A stretch of DNA of 64,000 nucleotides, from positions 620,001-684,000 of the forward strand of contig NZ_RCHV01000002.1 in the NCBI RefSeq assembly GCF_003665095.1, given 5' to 3'. Below, piece by piece: positions 34,673 to 42,705 of the stretch. The stretch comes from Streptomyces sp. Z26. GTDB lineage: Bacteria > Actinomycetota > Actinomycetes > Streptomycetales > Streptomycetaceae. The notes below the pieces were generated by a model, which was given only the letters and a program-made list of their open reading frames with translations, was not told where the DNA came from and made no database searches. The translations under genes were made by a program, and so were the position numbers. Every line of letters starts with the position of its first letter. The stretch's first letter is position 1.

Positions 34673-35700
34673 ACGGGCCGGAGGCGTACGGGCGGAACGG
34701 GCACGGGTCCGGGTCCGGGTCCGGTGGTCGCCACCGGCGCGGCGGGCGGCGGCGCGGCGAGGAACTGATGGTGCCGCGCGCCGAGTTCCAGAGCTACTAC
34801 GGCAAGCCGGTCATCAAGGCACCCTCGTGGTCCGCCCGCGACATCGCCGGATACTTCTTCCTCGGCGGCCTCGCGGGCGCGGGCTCCGTACTCGCCGCCG
34901 GGGCGCACGCCACCGGCCGCCCGGTCACGGCGCGCGCGATGAAGCTGTCCTCGCTGGGCGCGGTGTCGCTCGCCACCGCCGCGCTGATCAACGACCTCGG
35001 CCGCCCGTCCCGCTTCCCGCACATGCTGCGGGTGCTGAAGCCGACGTCCCCGATGAGCGTCGGGTCGTGGCTGCTGGCCGCGTACGGGCCCGCCGCCGGT
35101 GCCGCCGCGCTGTGCGGCGCGACGGGGCGCCTGCCGCGTACGGGCGCGGCGGCGACAGCGGCGGCGTGCGCGCTCGGCCCGGTCGTCGCCACGTACACGG
35201 CGGTCCTGGCGGCCGACACCGCCGTACCGGCCTGGCACGGCGCGCACCGCGAACTCCCGTACCTCTTCGCGGCGTCCGCGACCGCCGCCGCGTCCGGCAT
35301 GGCACTGGCCGCCGGGCCCGTACGCGAGAACGGGCCCGCCCGGTACGCCGCCGCCCTGGCCGCCGCCGCCGACCTCGCCGCCGCGAAGGCGGCCGAGCGG
35401 CGGCTCGGACCGGTGGCGGAGACGCTGCGCACGGGCCGCGCGGGCGGCCTCCTGCGTACGGCGCGGGCGCTCACCCTCGCGGGCGCGGCGGGCGCGGCCA
35501 CGCTGTCGGGGCGCAGCCGCGCGGCGGCAGCCGCCAGCGGCGTGGCGCTGCTGGCGGGGTCGGCGTGCACCCGCTTCGGGGTGTTCGCGGCGGGCATCGC
35601 CTCGGCGGAGGACCCGGCGTACACGGTGGGCCCGCAACGGGAGCGGCTACGCGCGGAGGCGGGGGCGGGGGCGGGGGCGGGGGCGGGGGCGGAAGCCTGA
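34669..35700 (+). CDS. NrfD/PsrC-like membrane subunit
   Basis: A 343-residue polytopic protein, about 8 hydrophobic segments, preceded by a basic Gly/Arg-rich head (residues 1-33). The conserved NrfD features are RDIAGYFFLGGLAGAGSVLAAGA and LINDLGRPSRFPHMLRVLKPTSPMSVGSWLL. NrfD-type subunits exchange electrons with menaquinone and contain no haem, unlike the cytochrome b gamma subunit of E. coli FDH-N. This completes a FdhA-FdhB-NrfD complex likely to feed formate electrons to the quinone pool. The C-terminus is a run of Ala-Gly repeats encoded by GCGGGG repeats (about 35661-35694). Confidence 0.88.
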   Translation: MNGPEAYGRNGHGSGSGSGGRHRRGGRRRGEELMVPRAEFQSYYGKPVIKAPSWSARDIAGYFFLGGLAGAGSVLAAGAHATGRPVTARAMKLSSLGAVSLATAALINDLGRPSRFPHMLRVLKPTSPMSVGSWLLAAYGPAAGAAALCGATGRLPRTGAAATAAACALGPVVATYTAVLAADTAVPAWHGAHRELPYLFAASATAAASGMALAAGPVRENGPARYAAALAAAADLAAAKAAERRLGPVAETLRTGRAGGLLRTARALTLAGAAGAATLSGRSRAAAAASGVALLAGSACTRFGVFAAGIASAEDPAYTVGPQRERLRAEAGAGAGAGAGAEA

Positions 35701-35723
35701 CGCGGCCCGGACGGGGGCCTGGC

Positions 35724-35912
35724 TCAGCCCCGTACGGCGTGCGCGACGAACGCGGCCCACGCACGGGTCGACACCTCGACGCGCGGCAGGGCCACGTCCT
35801 TGGAGTCCCGCACGTACACGGCGACCGCGTCCCGCGCCCACTCCACACAGCTGTCGCCTTCGGACCCGCTGTAGCTGCTCTTGGACCAGACCAACTCGGC
35901 GTTCATACTCAT
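35724..35912 (-). CDS. DUF397 domain protein
   Basis: A 62-residue DUF397 protein with ELVWSKSSYSGSEGDSCVEWA and VAVYVRDSKDVALPRVEV, then a C-terminal WAAFVAHAV. It starts at ATG 35910-35912 (MSMN), 5 nt after an AGGAG site. It is the second of two tandem DUF397 genes downstream of an XRE/DUF5753 regulator gene; the two proteins are closely similar and arose by duplication. In Streptomyces DUF397 proteins are thought to bind their cognate regulator and control its DNA binding. Confidence 0.88.
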   Translation of the reverse strand: MSMNAELVWSKSSYSGSEGDSCVEWARDAVAVYVRDSKDVALPRVEVSTRAWAAFVAHAVRG

Positions 35913-35975
35913 GGCACTCCTCCCAACGGGCCGACACACTCTCGGTGTTGGGAGCTTCCCCCGTACCCGCGCATG

Positions 35976-36164
35976 TCAGACGCGCACCGCGCGCGCAATG
36001 AACGCGGACCACGCACCCGGCGACACCTCAACGCACGGAACGGTCACATCCTTGGAGTCGCGCACGTACACAACAGCCGTGCTCCGCGCCCACTCCACAC
36101 AGTCGTCGCCTTGAGAACCGCTGTAGCTGCTCTTGAACCAGCTGAGCTGTGCGTCGTTACTCAT
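35976..36164 (-). CDS. DUF397 domain protein
   Basis: A 62-residue DUF397 protein: QLSWFKSSYSGSQGDDCVEWA, VVYVRDSKDVTVPCVEVS, WSAFIARAV. It matches the neighbour at 35724 over the whole length. Its ATG (36162-36164) overlaps the stop of the XRE/DUF5753 regulator gene (ATGA), so it is translated with it. This tight coupling makes it the likely direct partner of that regulator. Confidence 0.88.
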   Translation of the reverse strand: MSNDAQLSWFKSSYSGSQGDDCVEWARSTAVVYVRDSKDVTVPCVEVSPGAWSAFIARAVRV

Positions 36165-37132
36165 AGTGCTCCTCGCATCCGCTTCAGCAGGCTCAGGGAA
36201 TCCACCGGGGTGAGAGCCTGCGAGCGAAGTTTTGCATACCGCATGTGCAGCCAACTGAGGGCTTTTTCATCCGAGATGAGCTGGCCGCTTTCCTGCCCTT
36301 CGGAGTACCCGAACCACTGGTGCTCCGGGGTCTCCACGAGCCGCAACGGGCCGTCGGTACCAGCGTGTTCGGGCTGCACGAGAGACATGATCTGAAGCTC
36401 CACGTTGTAGAGCCCCGCGCACTCGATCAGTTGGTCCAGCAGTCCTGCCGTGACCTCGTCGCCGCCCGTACGCCGTTCCAGCACCGCCTGCTCGATGATG
36501 AAGCTCAGGTTCACCGGTTCCTTCCGGTGGAGCAGCTCCTGTCGGTCCATGCGCGCGGCGACTCGCTGGTCGAGCTGTTCGTCGGTCGGCATCGGGGGCA
36601 CGGCACGCATCACCGCCCGCGCGTACGCCTCCGTCTGCAACAGGCCCGGTACGACCCGGCATTCGTACGTGTACAGGCTGCGCGCCCGCGTCTCCAGCTT
36701 CGCCCACTGGCGGAACCACGACGCGAGTCCCGGTTGCCGCGAGAGGTGTTTCGCCGCCTCGCGCAGTGTGCCGAACGCGTCGAACTCGGCCTCCGCCCGT
36801 TCGACGAACTGGCGCGGTGGGAACCGGCGGCCCTGTTCGATCGCCGCGCAGGTGCTGACGGCGTAGCCCGACCTGGGTCCCCACTCCTCCTGAGTGAGAC
36901 CCGCGCGGCGGCGGAACGCCTGGACGACCGCGCCGAAAGTCTTGAGACTGTCGGAGCGTTCGGGTTCGCCGCGCGCGTCGCCCGTCCCCGTGTCGTCGTC
37001 AGCCGCGTGGTCACCAGCCCTGTGGTCCTCGGCCGTGACGTCGCCGCCTCCGGCGTCGTCCGGCTCCGCGTCGACGTGTCCGGCGACGTGTTCAGCGGTC
37101 AATTCGGGCCACCTCCGGGCGAGTTCGCGCAC
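36161..37132 (-). CDS. XRE-family regulator with DUF5753 (WhiJ-like)
   Basis: A protein of up to 323 residues. The N-terminal about 60 residues are acidic and variable. The helix-turn-helix follows (about 65-120: FGAVVQAFRRRAGLTQEEWG, then GYAVSTCAAIEQGRRFPP), and then the DUF5753 domain (about 135-310: SLYTYECRVVPGLLQTEAYA, EQAVLERRTGGDEV). WhiJ and relatives of this layout act in Streptomyces development together with DUF397 proteins and a HATPase gene, the same set seen here. The GTG at 37130-37132 gives the longest form; a TTG at 37100-37102 with GGAGG 9 nt upstream is an equally good start. Confidence 0.88.
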   Translation of the reverse strand: MRELARRWPELTAEHVAGHVDAEPDDAGGGDVTAEDHRAGDHAADDDTGTGDARGEPERSDSLKTFGAVVQAFRRRAGLTQEEWGPRSGYAVSTCAAIEQGRRFPPRQFVERAEAEFDAFGTLREAAKHLSRQPGLASWFRQWAKLETRARSLYTYECRVVPGLLQTEAYARAVMRAVPPMPTDEQLDQRVAARMDRQELLHRKEPVNLSFIIEQAVLERRTGGDEVTAGLLDQLIECAGLYNVELQIMSLVQPEHAGTDGPLRLVETPEHQWFGYSEGQESGQLISDEKALSWLHMRYAKLRSQALTPVDSLSLLKRMRGAL

Positions 37133-37178
37133 AGCAACTCACCCAGGGTGACCATGCGCGCTCCGACTGTCCACCCTC

Positions 37179-37211
37179 CGCGCCCCTACGCTCGCACAGC
37201 GTAGGGGCGCG
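37179..37211. promoter_or_regulatory. Perfect inverted repeat in the whiJ-like divergent gap
   Basis: CGCGCCCCTACGCT (37179-37192) pairs exactly with AGCGTAGGGGCGCG (37198-37211) around CGCAC. It lies between divergent regulator and HATPase genes, so an operator for the XRE protein is more likely than a terminator; a hairpin in the 5' RNA of the HATPase gene is also possible. Confidence 0.55.
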
Positions 37212-37253
37212 GGATCTGGAGGAGTGCCGGTCGCGTACGCCAACGTGCGACGC

Positions 37254-37820
37254 ATGCCTCTTCACCCGCCCTCCCCGGCACACTGCCCGATCCATCCGCC
37301 GACCATTACGGAGCGTGTGTTCACCCAGACGTTTCCCGCCACGCGCCAAGGCGCCCGTCTGGCGCGACTGCGCGCGTCGGACGCGCTCGCCGGGTGGGAT
37401 CTCCCGCCGGGGAGCGCGCCGTCCGACACCGTGGCGTCCGTCGTCGCGGAACTCGCCAACAACGCCGTCCTCCACGGGCACGTACCGGGGCGGGACTTCG
37501 CGCTGACCCTGACCCACCGCGCCCCGGCGGACGGTCCGCGCGGCGAGGACGCCCCGTACAGCGTGCTGGTCGAGGTGGCGGACACGCGCGCCGAGGCCGT
37601 ACCGCCCAGCGCCGTACCGCGCGCTCCCGGCCCGGACGCCGAGTCGGGGCGGGGGCTGCTGCTGGTCGCGGCGCTCGCCGCCGACTGGGGCGTACGGGGG
37701 CGCGACGCGGCGCCGCCGGGGAAGACGGTGTGGGCGCGGTGCGACTTCCGACCTGGCCACCGCCCCGCCCCGAACGGGACGTGCGTAACCACGGCGGAAC
37801 GTGGAACCCGGCGCGCATGA
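37254..37820 (+). CDS. HATPase_c ATP-binding (anti-sigma-like) protein of the whiJ module
   Basis: A 188-residue GHKL-type ATPase domain protein. The N-box is VVAELANNAVLHGH, and the G-boxes are VEVADTRAEA and ESGRGLLLVAALAADWGV. This is the RsbW/SpoIIAB-like domain that Streptomyces uses in many small regulators. It is divergent from the WhiJ-like gene, completing the regulator/DUF397/HATPase set. The ATG at 37254 is used; an in-frame GTG at 37224 would add ten residues, and the GGAGGAG sequence lies too close to it to decide. Its stop overlaps the ATG of the next gene. Confidence 0.8.
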   Translation: MPLHPPSPAHCPIHPPTITERVFTQTFPATRQGARLARLRASDALAGWDLPPGSAPSDTVASVVAELANNAVLHGHVPGRDFALTLTHRAPADGPRGEDAPYSVLVEVADTRAEAVPPSAVPRAPGPDAESGRGLLLVAALAADWGVRGRDAAPPGKTVWARCDFRPGHRPAPNGTCVTTAERGTRRA

Positions 37821-38176
37821 ACGCGTCAGCGACACTCGTCCCCCTCGCCGTCAACCGCGACTACCTGGTCGGCATCGCCCCCCTGGTGATCGGCATCGTC
37901 ATCGTCGTGGGGTTGATCCTCGCCGTACGGCAGGGCATGCGCCTGCGGCAGAGCGGCGACATGCGCCCGTCGTCCCCCTCCCCCACTCCCGCGCCCGCGG
38001 AGCCCGTCGTCAGCGAGGAGTCCCGGCTGCGCCCGGACGAGATGCCGCGCGACGGCAGGCGGCGGCTGCCGCACGAGGTCCGGGACCAGGGCGTCACGGG
38101 CAGCGACGACCAGTCGCCCCCGCCGCCCTGGCGCGAGGGCGGCAGCGGCAGCTTCGGCAGCGGCGGGCTGCGCTGA
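37817..38176 (+). CDS. DUF6479-like small membrane protein
   Basis: A 119-residue protein with one membrane segment (about residues 16-37, LVGIAPLVIGIVIVVGLILAV) and a hydrophilic Pro/Ser/Arg-rich cytoplasmic tail that ends in a Gly/Ser-rich stretch. This matches the DUF6479 family of Streptomyces. The function is unknown. ATG 37817 overlaps the stop of the HATPase gene (ATGA), which suggests co-expression with the whiJ-like module. Confidence 0.72.
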   Translation: MNASATLVPLAVNRDYLVGIAPLVIGIVIVVGLILAVRQGMRLRQSGDMRPSSPSPTPAPAEPVVSEESRLRPDEMPRDGRRRLPHEVRDQGVTGSDDQSPPPPWREGGSGSFGSGGLR

Positions 38177-38192
38177 CGGGAGGGGGTACGAC

Positions 38193-38855
38193 GTGGGCGG
38201 CGACGGACGGCTCCGCGCGTACGGGGCCAGGCGGCGCTTCGACCGTACGGCCGAGCCGCGCGGCGACCACGACGCCGGTGCCGCGTACGGCCACGGCCCG
38301 GACGCGCGTCCCGACGCGGCCTCGCTCCCGTGCTTCGTCGTACAGCTCCACGACGCCCGCAGGACGCACTTCGACTTCCGGCTGGAGGTCGACGGGGTGC
38401 TGGTGTCGTGGGCGGTGCCGAGGGGCCCGTCGACCGACCCGCGCGACAAGCGGCTGGCGGTGCCGACGGAGGACCACCCGCTGGAGTACCGCGAGTTCGA
38501 GGGGGTCATCGCGGAGGGCGAGTACGGCGCGGGCACGGTGCTCGTCTGGGACGAGGGCACGTACACGCCGCTGACCGCCGAGCGCCGCAGGAACCCCCTC
38601 CCGTTCGCCGAGGCGCTGCGCGCGGGGCACGTGTCGTTCCGCCTCGACGGCGCGAAGCTGCACGGCGTGTGGGCCCTGACCCGCTTCCGTGGCGGGACGG
38701 GTGGCGGGGACGGGGACCGGGCGGCGTGGCTGCTCGTGAAGGAACGCGGCGGGCGGGGCCGTACGGCGCGGCGCGGCGGCTCGCCGGACCCCGTACGCGC
38801 CAGGTCGACCCGTACGGGCCGCACGCTGCGCCAGGTCGCGGCGGAGGCCGGGTGA
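38193..38855 (+). CDS. Stand-alone LigD-type 3'-phosphoesterase domain protein
   Basis: A 220-residue protein whose centre is the DNA-ligase-D N-terminal phosphoesterase (PE) domain: CFVVQLHDARRTHFDFRLEVDG, VSWAVPRGPSTDPRDKRLAV, EDHPLEYREFEGVI and GEYGAGTVLVWDEGTY. His and Asp in HDARRTHFDFRLE are the known metal ligands. PE domains trim 3' ribonucleotides and phosphates at DNA breaks for bacterial NHEJ. Here there is no ligase, polymerase or Ku gene nearby. GTG 38193 has GGGAGGGGG about 6 nt upstream. The last about 30 residues are Arg-rich. Confidence 0.85.
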   Translation: MGGDGRLRAYGARRRFDRTAEPRGDHDAGAAYGHGPDARPDAASLPCFVVQLHDARRTHFDFRLEVDGVLVSWAVPRGPSTDPRDKRLAVPTEDHPLEYREFEGVIAEGEYGAGTVLVWDEGTYTPLTAERRRNPLPFAEALRAGHVSFRLDGAKLHGVWALTRFRGGTGGGDGDRAAWLLVKERGGRGRTARRGGSPDPVRARSTRTGRTLRQVAAEAG

Positions 38856-39091
38856 CGGCGGCGGGGGACGGGTGGGGCCCGTCGGCCCCCGGAAGCACCG
38901 TCGGAACGGCCTGAACGTCGGACGGTGGCCCGCGCCCGTTCCGCGTGACCGCTCTCACCTGGGAGGACGAGGGGCGGCGGGGGACGTACTCGTGAGTGAG
39001 TAGGGACGGCGGTCGGCGGCGAGGACGACGGGCGGGGGGCGCGCGGAAAGCCTGGAGAGGTTCCCGAGACACGGATACGGAGACCTCTTCC

Positions 39092-39758
39092 ATGGCGACT
39101 CTCCTGTACCGATTGGGCCGTTGGGCCTTCCGGCGGCGACGTGCCGTCGGCCTGCTGTGGGTCGCGGCCCTGGCGGCCGTCCTCCTCGGCGCGGTCCACG
39201 CCGCCGAGGCGCCGGAGGACCCGGCCGAGATGCCCGGCATCGAGTCGCAGAAGGCGTTCGACCTGATCAACGAGCGGTTCCCGGACAGCGAGGCGGAGGG
39301 CGCCGCCGCCCGGGTCGTCCTCGTCGCGGAGGACGGCCAGAAGGTGACGGCGGCCGAGAACCGCGCCGCCGTCGAACGCTTCGTGGCCGACGCGGCGGAC
39401 GTGCCGCAGGTGGCCTCGGTGACGGACCCGTTCGCGGAACGGGGGGGTGAGCGAGGACGGCTCGACCGCGTACGCCACCGTCACGTACGAGGTGAAGGAC
39501 GACGACGTCGGCGACCCCGGCCGGGCCGGGCTGGAGGCGGCGGTCGACGGGGCGCGGGCGGGCTGGCCGTCGGAACGGCCGGTTCCGCCGTGGTGTTCGC
39601 CGGGCTGACCGTGGTCATCGCGCTGGCCGGGCTGTCGGTGGTGGGCGTGCCGATGCTGACGAAGACGGGGCTCGGCGCGGCGGGCGCGGTCGTCACGGGC
39701 GTACTGGTCGCGCTGACGCTCGTCCCCGCGCTGCTCGGCTTCTGGCCGGAGGCGGTCC
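39092..39758 (+). pseudogene. MMPL-family transporter remnant (frameshift and internal deletion)
   Basis: From ATG 39092 the first about 120 residues read as a normal MMPL N-terminus (first membrane helix then SQKAFDLINERFPDSEAEGA). The frame is lost at a G-run near 39443-39450, after which the proper continuation VSEDGSTAYATVTYEV is in another frame. At about 39560 it jumps to a late MMPL membrane region (SAVVFAGLTVVIALAGLSVV ... LVALTLVPALLGFWPEA), with several hundred residues missing between. The remnant ends joined to a LuxR-type fragment. It cannot make a working transporter. Coordinates of the breakpoints are by eye. Confidence 0.85.
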
Positions 39759-39881
39759 TACGTCAGCCCGCTGACCGTACGCACCCACGTGCAGCGCGCG
39801 AAGACGAAGCTGGGCGCGCGGGACCGCGCCCAACTCGTCGTCCTCGCCTACCGGTCGGGGCTCGCGCGGCCCCCGCGCTGA
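39759..39881 (+). pseudogene. C-terminal fragment of a NarL/LuxR-type response regulator
   Basis: Only the last 40 codons of a response regulator remain: YVSPLTVRTHVQRAKTKLGA followed by RDRAQLVVLAYRSGLARPPR and a TGA. This is the recognition helix and end of a LuxR-type DNA-binding domain. It is fused directly to the MMPL remnant without a receiver domain or start codon. MMPL genes and NarL-type two-component genes are often neighbours in Streptomyces, so one deletion probably removed the 3' half of the transporter, any kinase gene and the receiver domain. Confidence 0.85.
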
Positions 39882-39908
39882 GGCCGCGCGGCCCCGCGCT
39901 TCAGGGCG

Positions 39909-41090
39909 TCACGGCTTCAGCACGACCTTCACCGCGCCGTCCGTCTTCTGTTGGAACATCTCGTACGCCTCCGGCGTCCGCTCCAGCGGCATGTGGTGCG
40001 TGGCGAACGTGTCGACGCCGAGGACGTCCCGGTCGTCGAGGAGCGGGAGGATGTCCGGCACCCAGTGCTTCACGTTGGCCTGGCCCATGCGCAGCTGGAT
40101 CTGCTTGTCGAACATGGTCAGCATGGGCATCGGGTCGGCCGCGCCCCCGTACACGCCGGACACCGAGACGGTGCCGCCGCGCCGCACCATGTCGATGGCG
40201 GTGTAGAGCGCGGCGAGCCGGTCGACGCCCGCCTTCGCCATCATCCGCTCGGCCACCCGGCCGGGCAGCATGTTGCTCATCGCCTGGAGCACCTTGGCCG
40301 AGGGGCTGCCGTGGGCCTCCGCGCCGACCGCGTCGATGACGGCGTCCGGGCCGCGCCCGCCGGTGCGTTCGCGTACGGCGGCGGCCACGTCGTCGTGCAG
40401 CCGCAGGTCGTACACCTCGACGCCGCGCTCCTGCGCGCGCGCCAGCCGGGCCGGTTCCAGGTCGACGCCGATGACGGTCTCGACGCCCCGGTGCAGGGCG
40501 ATACGGCAGGCCATGTCGCCGATCGGGCCGAGGCCGAGGACGGCGAGGGTGCCGCCCTCGGGGACGTCCGCGTACGCGACGGCCTGCCAGGCGGTGGGGA
40601 GGACGTCGGACAGGAAGAGGTACCGGTCGTCGGAGACGCCGTCGGGCACCTTCACCGGGCCGTAGTGCGCCTGCGGCACCCGCAGGTACTCGGCCTGCGC
40701 GCCGGGCACGGCCCCGTACAGCTTGGTGTAGCCGAACAGCCGCGCGCCCATGCCCTCGTCGCGGACCTGCGTGGTCTCGCACTGCGTCTGGAGGCCCCGG
40801 TCGCACATGAAGCAGCTGCCGCACGCGATCTGGAACGGCACCACCACCCGGTCGCCGGGCGTCAGCCCGGTGACGGCGCTGCCGACCTCCTCGACGACGC
40901 CCATCGGTTCGTGCCCGAGGATGTCGCCGGGGGTCATCAGGGGCCCTAGGACCTCGTAGAGGTGCAGGTCGGAGCCGCACAGGCCGGTCGACGTGACCCG
41001 TATGACGGCGTCCGTCGGCTCCTGTACGACGGGGTCGGGCACCTCGTCCACCCGTACGTCGCGCTTGCCGTGCCATACCGCTGCCTTCAC
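39909..41090 (-). CDS. Zinc-dependent alcohol dehydrogenase (formaldehyde-dehydrogenase-like)
   Basis: A 393-residue MDR enzyme. The catalytic zinc motif is GHEPMGVVEEVG with Cys in STGLCGSDLH; the structural zinc cysteines are in CGSCFMCDRGLQTQC; the NAD Rossmann motif is VLGLGPIGDMA. Its length and the insertion after ERTGGRGPDAVIDAVG are typical of glutathione-independent formaldehyde dehydrogenase-like proteins. The exact substrate is unknown. I start at GTG 41088-41090 because GGAGG (41099-41103) lies 8 nt upstream, whereas the GTG at 41099 overlaps that site. It is 133 bp downstream of the epimerase gene on the same strand. Confidence 0.87.
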   Translation of the reverse strand: MKAAVWHGKRDVRVDEVPDPVVQEPTDAVIRVTSTGLCGSDLHLYEVLGPLMTPGDILGHEPMGVVEEVGSAVTGLTPGDRVVVPFQIACGSCFMCDRGLQTQCETTQVRDEGMGARLFGYTKLYGAVPGAQAEYLRVPQAHYGPVKVPDGVSDDRYLFLSDVLPTAWQAVAYADVPEGGTLAVLGLGPIGDMACRIALHRGVETVIGVDLEPARLARAQERGVEVYDLRLHDDVAAAVRERTGGRGPDAVIDAVGAEAHGSPSAKVLQAMSNMLPGRVAERMMAKAGVDRLAALYTAIDMVRRGGTVSVSGVYGGAADPMPMLTMFDKQIQLRMGQANVKHWVPDILPLLDDRDVLGVDTFATHHMPLERTPEAYEMFQQKTDGAVKVVLKP

Positions 41091-41223
41091 CGCGCCCACC
41101 TCCGTGTTCGGTTCCGTTCTTCGCGTGGGCCCGCCGGGTACCCCGCCGCCGGGCCCGCCACGCGGTCCCGTGCCGTACGGGTCGGCCGCGCCCGTACGCC
41201 TCGCGGGTCGGACCCCGTACGGG

Positions 41224-42477
41224 TCAGGGCTGCGCCCGCAGGCGCGTCGCCGTCTCGCGCAGGCGCCCGCCGCCCGGCAGGCGCGGTGTCAGCGGCGGCG
41301 TGTCCATGCCGTCCCCGGCGCGCAGGCCGCGCAGGAACTCGCCGAGCGCCTCCTCGGAGGTGTGCCGGGGCCGCCAGCCCAGCTCCTCGCGGGCCCGCGC
41401 CGTGTCCATCAGCGGCAGCCGCAGCACCGCGTCGAACAGCTCCGGCGAGGCGGGCACCAGCCGCGTCCGCCACGCCGCGCGCAGCCCCGCCCGCAGGGGC
41501 GCGGCGGGCAGCCGTACGGTGCGCGCCCCGAACATCCGCGCCAGCAGGTCCGCGTCCACGACGGGGTCGGCCGCCAGGTTGAACGGCCCGCGCACGGTGC
41601 TGGTGACCGCCGCCCGTACGGCCTCCGCCGCGTCGTCCGTGTGCAGCACCTGCATCCGCAGGCCGGGCAGGTCCGGCACCACCGGCAGTCGGCCGGGTCG
41701 TACGAGCCCGCGCGGCAGCAACGGCCCGGCGAACAGCCTTCGTTGCTCGGTGGCGGCCTCGCGCTTGAAGAGGAAGCCGGGGCGCAGCCGCACCACACGC
41801 ACCCACGGGTACTGGCGCTCGAACGTGTCCAGGCAGCGTTCCAGGTACGCCTTCTCCCGGCAGTACGCGGCCTCCGGCCAGCCGTGGGTGGGCCAACTCT
41901 CGTCCACGGGGCGGTTCTTGGGGCCGGGCGAGTACGCGCCGACGGACGACGCGTGGATCAGCGCGGGCACGGCGGCGTCGGCCGCTGCCTCGAAGACGCG
42001 CAGGCTGCCCAGCACGTTGTTCCGCCAGGTCAGCGCGGGCCGGTGGGTCGGCTGGAACAGCCAGGCCAGTTGGACGACGGCGTCCGCCGTACGGAACAGC
42101 TCACCCAGCCTCCGTTCCCGCAGCACGTCCGCCGTGACCCACGTGGTCTTCGGCGGGCGCCAGCCGGGGGCGCGGCGGGCGATGCCGAGGACGCGGCCCA
42201 CGCGGGGGTCGTCGGCGAGGGCGGTGACGACGCTGCTGCCGAAGTTCCCGCTCGCGCCGACCACGGCGACGGTCAGCCCGTCCGCCCCGCCGGTGCGCGG
42301 CCCGGCGGCGTCGATCACCTCGTCGGGGTCGGCCCAGCCGCCGACGTCCGGGTCGTACGGCTCGGCGCCGAACCGGCGGGAGCGGCGGTACGGGTCGTGC
42401 GGTACGTCCGCCGCGTGGGGCGTGTCCGGCCGCGGCGTGTACGGCTCCTCGCCGGGTCCGGCGTCCCTGTCCCGCAT
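41224..42477 (-). CDS. NAD-dependent epimerase/dehydratase (extended SDR)
   Basis: A 417-residue extended SDR protein with an extra charged N-terminal segment of about 65 residues. Landmarks are GASGNFGSSVV (GxxGxxG cofactor loop), IHASSVGAYSPG (catalytic Ser region) and YCREKAYLE (YxxxK). The C-terminal part has FNLAADPVVDADLLARM. These proteins act on nucleotide sugars or related carbonyls, but no sugar cluster is near. ATG 42475-42477 has GGGAGG about 8 nt upstream. It is divergent from the F420-dependent oxidoreductase gene. Confidence 0.82.
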   Translation of the reverse strand: MRDRDAGPGEEPYTPRPDTPHAADVPHDPYRRSRRFGAEPYDPDVGGWADPDEVIDAAGPRTGGADGLTVAVVGASGNFGSSVVTALADDPRVGRVLGIARRAPGWRPPKTTWVTADVLRERRLGELFRTADAVVQLAWLFQPTHRPALTWRNNVLGSLRVFEAAADAAVPALIHASSVGAYSPGPKNRPVDESWPTHGWPEAAYCREKAYLERCLDTFERQYPWVRVVRLRPGFLFKREAATEQRRLFAGPLLPRGLVRPGRLPVVPDLPGLRMQVLHTDDAAEAVRAAVTSTVRGPFNLAADPVVDADLLARMFGARTVRLPAAPLRAGLRAAWRTRLVPASPELFDAVLRLPLMDTARAREELGWRPRHTSEEALGEFLRGLRAGDGMDTPPLTPRLPGGGRLRETATRLRAQP

Positions 42478-42705
42478 CCCTGCACCTCCCGCTCTCGGCA
42501 CCGCGCCGCCTCCGCGGCGGCCGGGCGCGCGGGCGCTCCGGCCGGGAGGCTCGCGGCCGGGTACCCGTCGGTACCGGGAGGAAACGGATCATCCGCCGGA
42601 CCCGCCCGGTCCGGGGAGGGTGGCGGCGCGGGCGGGTGCGGCGGTTCACCGGGGGCGGCGGGACGCGGCGCGCGTACCGGCCGTACGGCTGCCACACTCG
42701 GACGC

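Noticed and set aside
39092..40339. Reading 39092 onward as an intact 400-residue transporter
   Set aside because: The frame after 39445 is Arg-rich shadow sequence, then returns to MMPL helices by chance of frame, and later runs antisense to the alcohol dehydrogenase gene. It is a broken gene.
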